64,000 bases of DNA. It comes from Latrodectus hesperus. Its lineage: Eukaryota > Arthropoda > Arachnida > Araneae > Theridiidae. Position numbers and translations under genes: made by a program. The notes under the pieces are model-generated. The model was not told the DNA's origin, did not search any database, and worked only from the letters and a program-made list of their open reading frames with translations. The DNA is taken from assembly GCA_037975125.1 (NCBI GenBank), contig CM075853.1, forward strand, positions 91,425,794-91,489,793, in the 5' to 3' direction. This document shows, piece after piece, positions 63,355 through 64,000 of this stretch; within the stretch, counting starts at the first letter, position 1; every line of letters starts with the position of its first letter.

Positions 63355-64000
63355 TAGGAAGCATTAAAGAAGTTTCGGAAAATATTGCTGCTTGTATATA
63401 TATTTTCTGATTACATACTTTCTTTCTGTTTGTTGAGATATTTCTCTTTGAGCCAAAATGGCTTATTCATTGTATTGTCATTTTTTATTTCTGAATATTA
63501 TTTTGATAAATTTTGATAGCATTAAGAATAAACACTAAAAGAATAAAATAGATTAATCAAATACTTGCTTATCGAGGAATTAGCATTTATGGAAAGTTAT
63601 CATATTTACACAAAATATTTAACAATGTAAGTTAAGTAAATGGATGAATATGTTTTAATTTCTTAAGAATATTGCATAGAATTAAAACTGGATTACTGCT
63701 GATTAAAACTATCGTACGCAGATTTTTTTATTTTATTACTCATTGAAAAAAATAATTTCGAATTTTCTTTAATAGATTCTCTTAAAAAATTAGAAGCAAC
63801 ATTGAAAGTTTTATAATAAATTAATAAAATATTTCAGTATTTTATTAATATGGTAGAATCTAGTTAAAAAATTAAAATTTATTAAAGATAAATACTTCAT
63901 TGGCTTAAAAATTGATTTTATAAATAAAAATAGAAAATAAAATTTTCTCTTTGCAGATTCAATTCTGTAATTCTATCATGCAATGAATGCTCAAACAGTG
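63355..64000. other. AT-rich DNA, no gene seen
   Basis: No recognisable feature up to the window edge. Confidence 0.55.

Overview
This 64 kb window looks like gene-poor, very AT-rich animal DNA, most likely from an arthropod and probably a chelicerate such as a spider. That assignment is inference. It rests on the mix of Tc1/mariner, DD41D, Tigger/pogo, mariner-type DD34D, Jockey-like LINEs and tRNA-derived SINEs, on many long (TA)n tracts, and on the absence of any operon-like gene packing. I see no confidently identifiable host gene. Every coding region I can defend belongs to a transposable element, and only one of them (the DD41D transposase at 57879-58958, minus strand) is an uninterrupted full-length gene.

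Layout. 1-788: the broken 3' half of a DD4xD transposon with its terminal repeat. 0.8-13 kb: AT-rich DNA with a 21-bp minisatellite (3.9 kb) and a tRNA-derived SINE (8.0 kb). 13.3 kb: a 115-bp retroposon end between perfect 14-bp target duplications. 16.2-17.1 kb: a decayed mariner followed by a second copy of the first SINE family. 20.5 and 35.8 kb: two copies of one ~254-bp MITE family. 24.6-25.3 kb: an inverted-repeat element abutting a (TA)n tract. 28.9-29.7 kb: a LINE 3' fragment. 30.1-32.0 kb: a complete but mutated DD41D element with ~308-bp terminal inverted repeats carrying CTCF-like motifs. 33.7 kb: a second SINE family, with target duplications. 38.2-38.8 kb: nine copies of a 66-bp tandem repeat, open on the minus strand. 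42.6-45.6 kb: a Tigger/pogo element and a Tc1 element lying tip to tip across one shared TA. 46.6-47.8 kb: a LINE end and a third SINE family. 49.2 kb: about 88 CA units. 50 kb: a Jockey-like LINE end. 53.3-54.0 kb: an ACGTCT-rich repeat followed by a LINE RNase H remnant. 54.4-55.9 kb: a dead Tc1 element. 57.5-59.4 kb: the intact DD41D element inside a (TA)n array. 60.2-61.7 kb: a dead LINE split by a SINE.

The window is best read as layered transposon insertions. TA-targeting DNA transposons land in TA microsatellites and in each other's TA duplications, and SINEs share tail sequences with nearby LINEs that may have mobilised them. The observations most worth following up are the intact long-TIR DD41D element, CTCF-like motifs inside DD41D ends, a PCNA-binding-type motif in the Tigger transposase, and the 66-bp repeat with regularly spaced CGATA motifs.
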